Source: Acidobacteriota bacterium (GTDB taxonomy: Bacteria; Acidobacteriota; Holophagae; Acanthopleuribacterales; Acanthopleuribacteraceae). From it: a stretch of DNA of 32,502 nucleotides. Location: assembly GCA_030066195.1 (NCBI GenBank), contig JASJCB010000112.1, positions 1 through 32,502 of the forward strand, given 5' to 3'. Positions 1 to 10,111 of the stretch are shown piece after piece. Both the position numbers and the translations under genes were made by a program. The stretch's first letter is position 1, and each line of letters starts with the position of its first letter. The notes beneath the pieces were generated by a model that saw only the letters and a program-made list of their open reading frames with translations, was not told the DNA's origin and searched no databases.

Positions 1-4
1 GAAA

Positions 5-292
5 CCCCTGGGCGCGCACGCATCCTGCGTGCATTTCCAGACGATTGCATTAGAATGACCGTGGGTTGTGAATAAAGCCAATAAGTTCCAATTCAAACTC
101 ACCCTTCTTCACGCCCTTACCACATACCCCGGCAGCCCTCAGCCGCCCAAGGGCGTGTATGGGCAGTTGCTTGCAAGAGCGCGATGCGCGGGGGAGTAAG
201 CGCTCATTGCAACTTCCGAAGTCCATTTAAACCCACGGTCATTTTAATGCAATTGTCTGGAAATGCACGCAGGATGCGTGCGCGCCCAGGGG
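5..292. repeat. Inverted-repeat element with 63-bp arms
   Basis: Bases 5-67 and 230-292 are reverse complements over about 63 bp with only about two mismatches. Each arm carries the palindrome GCACGCATCCTGCGTGC (16-32 and, inverted, 265-281). About 160 bp of sequence without a credible gene lies between the arms. The same palindrome recurs at 29.66-30.0 kb and at the window end, so this belongs to a dispersed genomic repeat family. The layout resembles a non-autonomous palindromic element (MITE or REP/BIME-like); no transposase is encoded in it. The left arm may extend beyond the window. Confidence 0.75.
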
Positions 293-326
293 GTTGCACC
301 CCCTGGGCATGCATGCCGGCGGTGCC

Positions 327-356
327 TTGTCCACGGGGTCTTATCCGTGTCATAAT
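327..356 (+). promoter_or_regulatory. Possible sigma-70 promoter for the precursor cluster
   Basis: TTGTCC (327-332) and CATAAT (351-356) are separated by 18 bp and lie about 50 bp upstream of the first precursor gene. Both hexamers are recognisable but imperfect. Assignment is by inspection only. Confidence 0.35.
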
Positions 357-406
357 GGGGTTCCGTTCCCGATCACCATGCCCATCTTTGCGTGGAGGAT
401 ATTCTC

Positions 407-595
407 ATGAAATTACGTTTAGAAGATATTCGAATTAAAAGCTTTGTGACTGACCTGGAAAAACGTGACCTGCGCGCCGGCGCCGCCTTCGGAGCCGTTG
501 CCGTCGGCATTGAGCCCATAGAGCAGAGTCGTGAAGACTGTTCGCCGCTTTGCGCGCCCACCTTCTGGAAGTCTTGTGAACCCTGTGATCACTGA
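407..595 (+). CDS. Lanthipeptide-like RiPP precursor 1
   Basis: A 62-residue peptide. The first ~20 residues form a leader of the LxLEDIRIKSFVTDLEK type, the 'LxLEDLKVxSFVT' motif known from class I lanthipeptide (pinensin-like) precursors of Bacteroidota and relatives. The C-terminal part is Cys/Ser/Thr rich: Cys45, Cys49, Cys57 and Cys60, with Ser41, Ser46, Thr52 and Ser56 as possible dehydration sites, spaced C-x3-C-x7-C-x2-C. GGAGG at 394-398 places the start at ATG 407 rather than the upstream in-frame GTG 392, which overlaps the RBS. Its paralogue at 887-1078 shares 19 of the first 20 residues and all four Cys positions. No LanB, LanC, LanM or radical-SAM gene is in the window, so the final chemistry is unknown. 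The leader assignment is from memory of the family. Confidence 0.8.
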   Translation: MKLRLEDIRIKSFVTDLEKRDLRAGAAFGAVAVGIEPIEQSREDCSPLCAPTFWKSCEPCDH

Positions 596-619
596 TGGTT
601 TCCTTTCAGGACTCAACCC

Positions 620-769
620 ATGAAATTGAAGTTGAAAGACTTGAAGCTGAAAAGCTTCGCTACCGACCCCAGGCAAACGCGGGCGGGTTTTGAAGACCTG
701 GACGACAGCAACGGCGGCCCCCCTTTATGCGGCGCCACCGAGGAATGGTCCAGTTGCCTGCCCTGCTGA
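620..769 (+). CDS. Lanthipeptide-like RiPP precursor 2
   Basis: A 49-residue peptide beginning MKLKLKDLKLKSFATD, a clear variant of the leader in the flanking precursors. The C-terminus has Cys37, Cys46 and Cys49 with Thr40, Ser44 and Ser45; its CGATEEWSSCLPC end aligns with CAPTFWKSCEPC of precursor 1 and lacks only the first Cys. Upstream AGGA (607-610) sits 9 bases before the ATG. It lies 24 bp after precursor 1, so the two are probably co-transcribed. The middle segment (DLDDSNGG) is acidic and differs from the Ala/Gly-rich middle of the flanking copies, so this is an older, diverged copy. Too short for most gene callers. Confidence 0.75.
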   Translation: MKLKLKDLKLKSFATDPRQTRAGFEDLDDSNGGPPLCGATEEWSSCLPC

Positions 770-790
770 AAACCAACCGTTGAATAATCA

Positions 791-814
791 GGGGCGGTCT
801 TGACGGATCGCTCC
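791..814 (+). terminator. Hairpin after precursor 2
   Basis: A GC-rich imperfect hairpin (GGGGCGGTC...GGATCGCTCC, loop TTGAC) follows precursor 2 by 21 bp. A near-copy follows precursor 3 (1099-1124). It lacks a good T-run, so it may be a partial terminator or RNA-processing stem between genes. The shared sequence shows that each precursor was duplicated with its 3' hairpin. Confidence 0.4.
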
Positions 815-886
815 TGTCCTGAAGAAGCACCGCCGGCTCTTGCCATTTTTTACCCATTGGCTTTACTTAGCATGGAGGATTTTTTA

Positions 887-1078
887 ATGAAATTACGCTT
901 AGAAGACATCCGTATTAAAAGTTTCGTGACGGACCTTGAAAAACGCGGTCTGCGCGCCGGCGCCGCCTTGGGTGCTGTTGCCGACGACATCGGTCCCATA
1001 GGGCAGAGCTTCGATGACTGCTCACCGTATTGCGGCCCCACCTTTTGGAAGACTTGCGAACCCTGCATCGACCAATAA
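887..1078 (+). CDS. Lanthipeptide-like RiPP precursor 3
   Basis: A 63-residue paralogue of precursor 1: leader MKLRLEDIRIKSFVTDLEK identical over 19 residues, then an Ala/Gly-rich stretch and the core CSPYCGPTFWKTCEPC with Cys45, Cys49, Cys57 and Cys60. Differences concentrate at positions 21-55, as expected if leader and Cys scaffold are under purifying selection while the segment before the core diversifies. GGAGG (874-878) precedes ATG 887 by 8 bases; the RBS-to-start context (ATGGAGGATTTTTTA) resembles that of precursor 1. The ~117-bp gap after precursor 2 contains a hairpin but no gene. A terminator-like hairpin follows. Confidence 0.8.
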   Translation: MKLRLEDIRIKSFVTDLEKRGLRAGAALGAVADDIGPIGQSFDDCSPYCGPTFWKTCEPCIDQ

Positions 1079-1098
1079 GATCGACCCTTGAACAAAGC

Positions 1099-1124
1099 GG
1101 GCGGTCTTTGCGGATCGCCCTTTT
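1099..1124 (+). terminator. Rho-independent terminator after precursor 3
   Basis: GGGCGGTC and GGATCGCCC form an imperfect stem closed by TTTGC and followed by TTTT at 1121-1124. It lies between the precursor cluster and the convergent glycosylasparaginase gene. Confidence 0.6.
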
Positions 1125-1127
1125 GCA

Positions 1128-2171
1128 TCAGTCGTAAAGCACCGTCAACTCTTCCAGGCGAGGCCCGTTTTCATCACAGACCGCGTATTTGGCGCCGCGA
1201 TCGCGTATTGCGCAGCCGGCGTAGTCGCCCGCCTTGTTGACCAGGAAGAACTTCACGTTGAAGTCCGGTGAGCCGTCGGCTTTTTGCAGGCGCGGGTCGC
1301 GGTTGTGCTCCACAATGCGCTTACAGGCGGCCAGTCCGGCTTCTCGGGGCGAGGCGCCGCGGCGCATTTCTTCCACGGCCAGGAACGAACTCAAATTCAA
1401 CAGGTTGGCTTCGCCGCGACCCGTAGAGCCGCAGGCGCCGTAGCCGTTATCCAGGAATAAGCCCGCACCCAGGATGGGAGAGTCGCCCACGCGGCCGGGT
1501 ATTTTAAAAGCCAGGCCGCTGGTGGTGGTCACGCCGCCGATATCGCCGTTTTTGTCGACACAGCAACAGTTGATAGTACCCGTGTGGCGTTTGGCAAAGC
1601 GTTCGTACCACTTCTTGAGCCAGGGCTCTTGGGCTGTCAGGTCCTCGGGGGGGAGCCAGTCGTCCCCTTTGCTGAGCGACTCCTTCCAGGCCAGCCAGAT
1701 CTTGCGGGCCTTTTCGGTGAGCAGGTTCTCCTCGGGAATGCCGTGGGCGCGTGCAAATTCAAGGGCGCCTTGACCTACCAGCAAGACGTGATCGGTTCTT
1801 TTCATCACCAGTCTGGCGACACGCGAGGGGTATTTGATATTGCGCAGGGAGGCCACCGCGCCGCCGTTATGGGTGGGTCCGTGCATCACGCACGAGTCCA
1901 ATTCGACCACGCCGCGTTCGTTGGGCAGACCGCCGTAGCCCACGCTCGTGTCTTCCGGGTCTTCTTCGACCAGGTTCACCCCGGCCACGGCGGCATCCAG
2001 CGGGTCTCCGCCGGCCAGCATTTGTTTCACGGCCAGTTCGACCGATTTCAGACCGTTGCCGGAGGCGACCGCCACGGGATGGTTGGGTTTGGTTGCAGTG
2101 GGCGACTGAGAGGCAAAAACCGATGAGGCCAGTGCCGTTCCCGCGCCTTGAATGAAGGATCTTCTTTTCAC
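1128..2171 (-). CDS. Glycosylasparaginase / isoaspartyl peptidase (Ntn hydrolase), Tat-exported
   Basis: A 347-residue protein of the N4-(beta-N-acetylglucosaminyl)-L-asparaginase family. These Ntn hydrolases self-cleave before a Thr that becomes the catalytic nucleophile and hydrolyse glycosyl-asparagine or beta-aspartyl bonds. The HTGTINC motif places the nucleophile at Thr199; the downstream GGVTTTSG and GDSPILGAG segments are typical of the beta subunit, and GYGGLPNERG of the alpha subunit. The N-terminus KRRSFIQGAG followed by a hydrophobic stretch is a twin-arginine signal, so the protein is probably folded and then exported to the periplasm. Start choice: GGAGG lies 4 bases upstream of GTG 2171. 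A longer open frame extends to 2363 but lacks family features. It is convergent with the precursor cluster; I see no evidence that it acts on those peptides. Confidence 0.88.
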   Translation of the reverse strand: MKRRSFIQGAGTALASSVFASQSPTATKPNHPVAVASGNGLKSVELAVKQMLAGGDPLDAAVAGVNLVEEDPEDTSVGYGGLPNERGVVELDSCVMHGPTHNGGAVASLRNIKYPSRVARLVMKRTDHVLLVGQGALEFARAHGIPEENLLTEKARKIWLAWKESLSKGDDWLPPEDLTAQEPWLKKWYERFAKRHTGTINCCCVDKNGDIGGVTTTSGLAFKIPGRVGDSPILGAGLFLDNGYGACGSTGRGEANLLNLSSFLAVEEMRRGASPREAGLAACKRIVEHNRDPRLQKADGSPDFNVKFFLVNKAGDYAGCAIRDRGAKYAVCDENGPRLEELTVLYD

Positions 2172-2424
2172 ATTTCCTCCGATAAAGCATCGATAGATAG
2201 AGACTTGTTTATCATACATGGTTTGACGACGCCAATTCCAATGAACCCCGATCGCCGCGGGTGAACGAGCGTTGAGACCGGCCGATTTTCGCTTGGGTAA
2301 TATCGAACTGCACCTCAAGCGAGACGGATGCTGACGATAAGTAATGGAGGGCCTGCAATGCAAATCGGCCGGGGGGCCGGTTCCGTGTTTTCACGTCATC
2401 AGGTTTTGGGGAGAGGCAGTAAAA

Positions 2425-3606
2425 ATGAAATGGCACACCGTTGCCTCGGGCAATCGCGTGATCGAGGAAGCCGTTGCGGAATGTACGGCTTCCATTCAAG
2501 AAGCGTTGGGGGACAAGCCCCCCGATCTGTTGTTCGTGTTCCTTACGCCGCATTATGCCGATCATTACGAACGCGTCCCCGGTTTGTTGAGCGTGGCCTT
2601 GTCGCCGCTGCACCTGGTGGGTTGTTGCGGCGAGGGCGTTGTCGGCGGTAATCGGGAGTGGGAGATGGAAGCGGCCTTCACCGTCACCGCCGCCCGGTTG
2701 CCCGGGGTGCAAATCAAAACCTTTCATCTGGACATCGCGGGGGAGCACGACCTGGAGCCCGGGGTCATTGCCTCCAAGATCGGACTGCCGGCAGAAGAAG
2801 GGCCCGGAATGGTGTTGCTGGCGGATCCCTTCACGTTCCCCGCCGAGATTTTCCTGAATCATCTGGATCAGGCCTATCCCTTCAGCCAGAAGGCCGGCGG
2901 ATTGGTGAGCGGCGGCAATATGCCGGGTCAATCGTTTCTGTTCCGGGACGAGGCCGTGTATCGCGGCGGGTTGGTAGGTGTCGGGTTTCACGGCAACCTG
3001 GCCATGGACACCCTGGTTTCGCAGGGTTGTCGCGCCGTCGGTTCGCCCATGTTCATCACCGGTTGCCAGGACAATGTCATTCTGGAACTGGACGGCCGTT
3101 CGCCGCGAGAGGTATTGCACGGCCTGTATCAATCCCTGGACAAGGGAGACCGCGGACTGTTCAGCCAGGCGCTGTTTATCGGCGTGGAGATGCGGCCGGA
3201 AGTGGTGGTCAACGATCGCGGCGATTTCCTGATCCGAAATATCATCAGCATGGACAGTCGCGGCCGCTTGGAAGTGGCCGCGGGCCTGGTGGAAAACCAG
3301 GTCATCCAATTCCATCTACGCGACCGGAAAGCATCTGCCGAGGATTTGAAGCATCAACTGGCGCGTTATCACGCCATGGAAAAGAGCGGGCAGCCGGTCG
3401 GCTCGCTGCTTTTTTCCTGTCTGGGGCGCGGCGCCCGTTTCTTCGGCCGGCCCAATCACGACAGCGACCTACTGTACACCCATCTGGGCATGATGCCCTT
3501 GGGCGGTTTTTTCTGTAACGGCGAGATCGGCCCGGTTCAGGGGGCAACCTACGTTCATGGTTACACCAGCAGTTTCGCGCTGTTCCGTCGTCGTACCCCG
3601 GAGTAG
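2425..3606 (+). CDS. FIST domain protein (FIST_N + FIST_C)
   Basis: A 393-residue soluble protein with a FIST_N domain (about residues 30-215; DLLFVFLTPHY, LVGCCGEGVVGG, GGLVSGGNMPGQ) followed by a FIST_C domain (about 220-375), ending in the family-typical GGFFCNGEIGPVQGATYVHGYTSSFALFR. FIST domains are thought to sense small ligands, possibly amino acids, and usually occur in signalling proteins; here the protein stands alone without a kinase, GGDEF or methyl-accepting output. ATG 2425 follows GGGGAGAGGC; upstream in-frame residues look non-coding. It is divergent from the glycosylasparaginase (253-bp gap). Ligand and partner are unknown. Confidence 0.85.
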   Translation: MKWHTVASGNRVIEEAVAECTASIQEALGDKPPDLLFVFLTPHYADHYERVPGLLSVALSPLHLVGCCGEGVVGGNREWEMEAAFTVTAARLPGVQIKTFHLDIAGEHDLEPGVIASKIGLPAEEGPGMVLLADPFTFPAEIFLNHLDQAYPFSQKAGGLVSGGNMPGQSFLFRDEAVYRGGLVGVGFHGNLAMDTLVSQGCRAVGSPMFITGCQDNVILELDGRSPREVLHGLYQSLDKGDRGLFSQALFIGVEMRPEVVVNDRGDFLIRNIISMDSRGRLEVAAGLVENQVIQFHLRDRKASAEDLKHQLARYHAMEKSGQPVGSLLFSCLGRGARFFGRPNHDSDLLYTHLGMMPLGGFFCNGEIGPVQGATYVHGYTSSFALFRRRTPE

Positions 3607-3637
3607 ATCACCGGGTTCGTCGTGTTTTCCCGGTGAT
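3607..3637 (+). terminator. Hairpin after the FIST gene
   Basis: ATCACCGGG (3607-3615) and CCCGGTGAT (3629-3637) form a perfect 9-bp stem immediately after the stop codon, followed by TTCCTGTC. The T-run is weak. Confidence 0.6.
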
Positions 3638-3708
3638 TTCCTGTCTCGCGGCTTATCGAGCGTAGGCTTTCATTGGTAGAATGAGACCGTACCTCATGGG
3701 GGCCGTCT

Positions 3709-4350
3709 TTGAAATTATCGCTTGCGATTAAAATTCTCTACACGATTCTGGTCATGGGTGTCCTGCCTTTTTCCATTCGTTCCTACGGCTGGATGAATTT
3801 GTTGTGGTTCAGCAATATCGCCATGATCTTGACCGTATTCGCGCTGTGGTTGGAGCACCGGGTCCTGATGGGGATGATGGCGCTCAGTGTTTGCCTTTTC
3901 GATTCGCTGTGGATCGTGGATTGGTCGGTCGCCTTTCTTTTCGGTTTTCATCCCATCGGCGGCACGGAATACATGTTCGACGATTCGATGCTGTTGTTCC
4001 TGCGCAATTTCTCGCTGTACCATTTGGTATTGCCGGTGATCCTGCTCTACGGATTGTCCCGCTTGGGCTACGATCGCCGTTGCTTGTTCTATCAGACGGG
4101 TTTTGCCTGGTTGATTCTGTGGATCGTGTTTTTATTTTCGGAGCGCTCGGCCAATATCAACTGGGTGTTCGGACCGGTGAACGCGCAATCGGGTTTGCAC
4201 CCATGGTTCTACTTCAGCCTGGTGCTGTTGGTGGTGCCCCTGGTGGTTTATCTACCGCTGCATGCTGTTTTCGTGCGCTTTTTCGGTCGGATCGGAGAAA
4301 CCGGCTTGCCCGAGAGCGAGCCGGTCTTGCAGCCCAAGGCCCGGGCTTGA
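3709..4350 (+). CDS. Uncharacterised polytopic membrane protein
   Basis: A 213-residue, very hydrophobic protein with about six predicted membrane segments (around residues 8-22, 30-48, 52-72, 98-116, 126-144 and 165-188). Distinctive loops are TEYMFDDSMLLFLRNFSLYH and SANINWVFGP. I recall similar uncharacterised bacterial membrane proteins with an FD-x-LFLR-x-FSL-H segment and an NINWVYG loop, but no function is established. No ATG lies in frame near the 5' end; TTG 3709 after a G-rich stretch is the best start. The gene ends at 4350 directly abutting the convergent transporter, with no space for a separate terminator. A short polar tail ends the protein. Confidence 0.75.
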   Translation: MKLSLAIKILYTILVMGVLPFSIRSYGWMNLLWFSNIAMILTVFALWLEHRVLMGMMALSVCLFDSLWIVDWSVAFLFGFHPIGGTEYMFDDSMLLFLRNFSLYHLVLPVILLYGLSRLGYDRRCLFYQTGFAWLILWIVFLFSERSANINWVFGPVNAQSGLHPWFYFSLVLLVVPLVVYLPLHAVFVRFFGRIGETGLPESEPVLQPKARA

Positions 4351-5979
4351 CTAAAAGAAGATGCCCGCCACACAGGCCGTGGTCCAGGAGGCGATCGCGC
4401 CGCCGAACATGGCTTTCATGGCGACGCGGGACAAGTCCTTGCGCCGATCAGGGGCCAGGGCGCTGAGGCCGCCCAACTGGATGCCGATGGAAGAGAAATT
4501 GGCGAAGCCGCAGAGCGCATAGGTGGCGACCAGTTCACCACGCGGTCCCAGGGTACCGTTTTGGATGTAGGTCCCCAATTGACCGTAGGCCACGAACTCG
4601 TTGAGGCTGAGCTTGATACCCAGCAGATTGCCGACCGCCGGCGCGTCTTCCCAGGGCACGCCCATCAGAAAAGCCAGGTATTGGAGTAGTGAGCCGAAGA
4701 CGGTTTGCAGCGAGCCGGGGAAGATGCCCTGGAATTCACCCTTGGCGGGGGAGAGGCCCGCATCGGCGTACATGATATGGGTTCCGCCCAACAGGGTGCC
4801 GTCGATGATGCCGTCCAGCCAGTTCAACAACACGTCGATCACGCCGATCAGGGCGATGAAGCCGATCAACATGGCGCCCACATTGAGCCCCAGCTTCAGG
4901 CCGTCGGTAATGCCCTTGGATGCGGCCTCCAGCACGTTGTCTCCGCTGTCCAGCTTGGGAATTTCCACGTCGCCCGCGGTTTTGGAATGCTCCTGTTCGG
5001 GGTAGATGATTTTGGCGACCACCAGGGCCGCGGGCGCCGACATGACCGAGGCGGCGATCAGGTGGCCCGGATCCACGCCCATGGAGATATAACCGGCCAG
5101 CACGCCGCCGGCAATGGTTGCAAAGCCGCCGACCATGATGGTCAGCAGTTCCGATTTGGTCATGCCGTCCAGAAAGGGGCGAACCAACAGGGGGGCTTCG
5201 GTTTGGCCCACGAAAATGTTGGCGCTGCAACTCAGGGATTCCGAGCCGCTGGTGCCCATGGCCCAGCGCATGAAGTGACTCATGGCCGTGATGACCTTCT
5301 GTACGATGCCCAGGTAGTAGAGCACGCTCATAAAGCCGCCGAAGAAGATGATGGTGGGCAGGACACGGAAGGCAAAGGTGGCGCCGAAACCCGGGAAACT
5401 GTCGTTATCGACGGTTTCATACCACTGAAAGCCGAAGAGGAAGGTGGCGCCGTAGTCCGACAGGGCGAGAAATGCTTTGACCTTATCGGTGAACATTTGA
5501 AAGAGCGCTTTGCCGTTCATGCCGCTGACCATAAGGTAGGCGACAAAGGCGCAGAGCAGGAATACGGCTCCGTAGCGACCGACAGCCGGATTCTTGAGAA
5601 CAAAGCCGTTGACGACCAGCAGCAGCAGTGTCACGAGCGCAAGGCCGCCCAGCAGGGAGGCATTGCCGGTGTAATAAAGCGCCGTGCCCACAATGACGGC
5701 GTAAAAGCCGTGAATCAGGTGGTTCATGAAGGGGTTCGGCAGGCTCTGTTTATCCTTCATGATATAGATGATCAGCAGCAAGGCGAATACGGCCATCCCG
5801 GTGAAGCTGAGCTTTTCCTCATCGGGCATGATGATCATGGCCAGGGTGAACTGAATCCCCATTCCGGCGAGAATGGGCCGTAACTTGACGGCGCCGCGGT
5901 GGTAGGACATCAGCCAGGCCAGGCCCAGCAACGAAACCAGCCCGACAATGCTCATCAAGTTGGTCAATTGAAAATTCAT
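4351..5979 (-). CDS. Concentrative nucleoside transporter, CNT/NupC family
   Basis: A 542-residue inner-membrane protein that should import nucleosides with H+ or Na+. The family core is clear: an N-terminal TM domain, a gate domain (FRVLPTIIFFGGFMSVLYYLGIVQ), then the signature GTSGSESLSCSANIFVGQTEAPLLVRPF with the Gln-Thr-Glu of the substrate site, followed by GGFATIAGGVLAGYISMGVDP and a C-terminal domain ending with the NFSSIGIQLGGLSALAPDRR block. It is longer than typical NupC (about 400 residues) because of extra hydrophobic segments before the gate. ATG 5979 has GGGGAG upstream; open frame to 6219 is not family-like. It is transcribed alone; substrate specificity cannot be read from sequence. 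Confidence 0.9.
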   Translation of the reverse strand: MNFQLTNLMSIVGLVSLLGLAWLMSYHRGAVKLRPILAGMGIQFTLAMIIMPDEEKLSFTGMAVFALLLIIYIMKDKQSLPNPFMNHLIHGFYAVIVGTALYYTGNASLLGGLALVTLLLLVVNGFVLKNPAVGRYGAVFLLCAFVAYLMVSGMNGKALFQMFTDKVKAFLALSDYGATFLFGFQWYETVDNDSFPGFGATFAFRVLPTIIFFGGFMSVLYYLGIVQKVITAMSHFMRWAMGTSGSESLSCSANIFVGQTEAPLLVRPFLDGMTKSELLTIMVGGFATIAGGVLAGYISMGVDPGHLIAASVMSAPAALVVAKIIYPEQEHSKTAGDVEIPKLDSGDNVLEAASKGITDGLKLGLNVGAMLIGFIALIGVIDVLLNWLDGIIDGTLLGGTHIMYADAGLSPAKGEFQGIFPGSLQTVFGSLLQYLAFLMGVPWEDAPAVGNLLGIKLSLNEFVAYGQLGTYIQNGTLGPRGELVATYALCGFANFSSIGIQLGGLSALAPDRRKDLSRVAMKAMFGGAIASWTTACVAGIFF

Positions 5980-6267
5980 CGATATGTCTCCCCATGGATG
6001 TGATGCATACAAACCACTTCGCCCGGCCGGAGTGAGCAATGAAAAGGCTGGGTCTGAGTGTTCTGCCGAGTTTACCACCGGGATTCCCAAAAGCCAAATA
6101 TTTAACGCTTCCGGGCAGGTCGATCGCATGTCATGATATTCAACACTTTTTTTAAAATTGCTAATGCTGCAACTTACCGTCATCGCCTGGGCATAATTGA
6201 ATAAGCGTATTAAATCCAAAATATTTGGCCACAGAAGGCATAGAGATGAAGAGGTGCCGGGTCAAGA

Positions 6268-6489
6268 GTTTTTTGCCACAGATCTCACTGATCTTCACAG
6301 AATAAGACATGTCTTTAATCCTAATCTTATCCTGGCCCCATGGTCACGATGTTCCGGGCTGTCTGGTCTGCCGGCACATAATCGACAAGACAACATAACT
6401 TCACTGATCTGGAAAACGGTTTGCAGCAGTCTGTCTGCTTTCTTGCCTGATCTGTGAAGATCAGCGCGATCCGCGGCTGTATTTTTTAT
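6268..6489. repeat. Inverted pair of 'CACAGATC...GATCTTCACAG' repeats
   Basis: TTTTTTGCCACAGATC...CTGATCTTCACAG (6270-6300) recurs in inverse orientation at 6448-6489 (CTGATCTGTGAAGATCAG...GGCTGTATTTTTTA). Similar 'gccacagat...cacag' motifs are common intergenic repeats in several phyla. The 740-bp gap between the transporter and clpA holds this element and no convincing gene; a short open frame (6197-6457) through it lacks an RBS and family features. Confidence 0.5.
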
Positions 6490-6681
6490 ATCGTTCCCGG
6501 CCGGAGCCAGGTTTCTCGAAGGCCGACCCCCGGCTTTGTCAAGCCGGTGGTTTCTCGTGTTTTTTGTGACATGCGATTGCCCTGCGCTTTCGGGTAGAGC
6601 CGGTTCTAAGTCGCGATAGTGACAAGCCGCAACATTCGCGAGGATTTCATCGGCTGGATCGGTGTCTGAAACGGGAGATTG

Positions 6682-6710
6682 GAAAAGGGGGAAGGGCCGG
6701 GCCCTTCCCC
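6682..6710 (-). terminator. Terminator of clpS-clpA
   Basis: GGGGAAGGGCC and GGCCCTTCCCC (6688-6710) form a long GC-rich palindrome just downstream of the clpA stop, with TTTT following on the minus strand. Confidence 0.65.
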
Positions 6711-6719
6711 ATGTCAGAC

Positions 6720-9011
<2,292 letters not shown>

Positions 9012-9013
9012 GC

Positions 9014-9328
9014 TCACTCCTCTTCCATGATACAGCGCAACGGGAACTCGTGCTTGCGCGCCAGTTCCGTTACGATGGCAACCTTCATCTCGGCAATTTC
9101 AAAAGAGTAGACGCCCGCAATACCCCTGTCGGAGGTGTGGATGGACATCATCAACGCATGCGCTTGCTGCGAGGACTTGTGAAACACGGTTTCCAAGATG
9201 AAGACCACAAATTCCATGGTCGTGTAGTCATCGTTTAAAAGGATGACCTTGTATTTTTTGGGTTGCTTGACTTGTTTTTTATGTTCGGTGACCACCCCGT
9301 GGTCGTTTTCATTCTCGAATCTGCTCAT
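9014..9328 (-). CDS. clpS: ATP-dependent Clp protease adaptor ClpS
   Basis: A 104-residue adaptor that binds N-degron residues and delivers substrates to ClpA. The KVILLNDDYTTMEFVV segment contains the acidic/Asn pocket residues (Asn32, Asp33, Asp34), and His64 in MSIHTSDRG corresponds to the conserved pocket His. An unstructured N-terminal tail precedes the fold, as the ClpA-handover mechanism requires. The frame stays open to 9424, but starting at ATG 9328 gives the usual family length. The stop lies just upstream of the clpA ATG, whose RBS is inside clpS, so the two are translationally coupled. Confidence 0.94.
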   Translation of the reverse strand: MSRFENENDHGVVTEHKKQVKQPKKYKVILLNDDYTTMEFVVFILETVFHKSSQQAHALMMSIHTSDRGIAGVYSFEIAEMKVAIVTELARKHEFPLRCIMEEE

Positions 9329-9773
9329 TTGAGTCTTATCACCTGCCTGAGAAGGTGTGCCCTCGCGGCAACCCGGAGCCTTCCCGGTTAAAATGTCTCC
9401 GGCCGGGACCGGGAGTGGAGTCATCCACTCTTCACATCATATCAAACAATTAATACGTGTGTTTCATTTCCTGCAAGGTGTGATCATTTAACCAAAAGAC
9501 GGGTTGGGCGAGGTTTCATGGGCACAGCCCCGGAGCGGGGGCAACCGGCAGATGCAAGTGCCTATGAGGTCGTTAGATGAGAGAAGTTTTCCTTCAATTG
9601 AGGGGTGGTGCCGTGTTAGTATTCCGACCTGTGCGCTTGAAGCCGAATCACAACCGCACAAAAATACTATTGCTTTTGAGTAGTAGTTTGTTAGAAAATA
9701 GTTGCTTTGTGGCACGAATTCCTGTAGAGTGCCTGATCGTTATGTGAACGTTTTGTTCTGAGGAGCACATCCA
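9329..9773. other. Divergent intergenic region clpS / rpsN
   Basis: No convincing gene. It should hold both divergent promoters. A GC hairpin (GCCCCGGAGCGGGGGC, about 9526-9541) lies in a stretch that looks like a conserved structured repeat, and TACTA...TAGTA (about 9665-9685) is an imperfect dyad upstream of rpsN that could be an operator. I could not match either to a known riboswitch or Zur box. Confidence 0.4.
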
Positions 9774-10079
9774 TTGGCAAAGAAGTCCAAAATTGCTAAG
9801 AACCTCAAGCGTATGAAGCTTGTGGAAAAATACCGTGAGCGTCGTCAAGAGCTGATCAAGCAGATGAACGACCTCAACCTGAGCGACGCCGAGCGCGAAG
9901 AAGCCGCTCGCAAATTCCATAATATTCCCCGTGACGCCAGCCCCACCCGGGTTCGTGTGCGTTGCGATGTCACCGGTCGTCCCCGCGGCAACTATCGCAA
10001 GTTCCGCCTTTCCCGCATCAAATTCCGCGAACTGGCTCACCAGGGTATGCTGCCCGGTATCACCAAGTCCAGTTGGTAA
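9774..10079 (+). CDS. rpsN: 30S ribosomal protein S14, zinc-independent long form
   Basis: A 101-residue S14 of the long, Cys-poor (C-) type: it ends with RVRCDVTGRPRGNYRKFRLSRIKFRELAHQGMLPGITKSSW-like family sequence and has only one Cys, so it lacks the two CxxC zinc knuckles of the short form. Start is TTG 9774, fixed by GAGGAGC at 9760-9766. Located away from the spc operon and followed 32 bp later by a Cys-poor L36. Such C- pairs are often Zur-controlled zinc-starvation paralogues, but it could also be the only S14 in this genome. Confidence 0.95.
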   Translation: MAKKSKIAKNLKRMKLVEKYRERRQELIKQMNDLNLSDAEREEAARKFHNIPRDASPTRVRVRCDVTGRPRGNYRKFRLSRIKFRELAHQGMLPGITKSSW

Positions 10080-10111
10080 CACGTTTCCCATTAAAGTAGA
10101 GGTAGCATATC

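Noticed and set aside
2172..2363. 64-codon N-terminal extension of the glycosylasparaginase
   Set aside because: It precedes a Tat signal peptide and a GGAGG/GTG start, and has no family similarity.
4705..5883. 392-codon plus-strand frame
   Set aside because: Antisense shadow of the CNT nucleoside transporter, rich in His/Gln/Asp with no membrane or enzyme motif.
9526..9541. Cobalamin or other riboswitch in the clpS/rpsN gap
   Set aside because: A GC hairpin is visible, but no conserved riboswitch core could be identified by eye.
9577..9732. 51-codon frame (MREVFLQLRGG...) upstream of rpsN
   Set aside because: No ribosome binding site and no recognisable pattern; more likely part of the promoter region.
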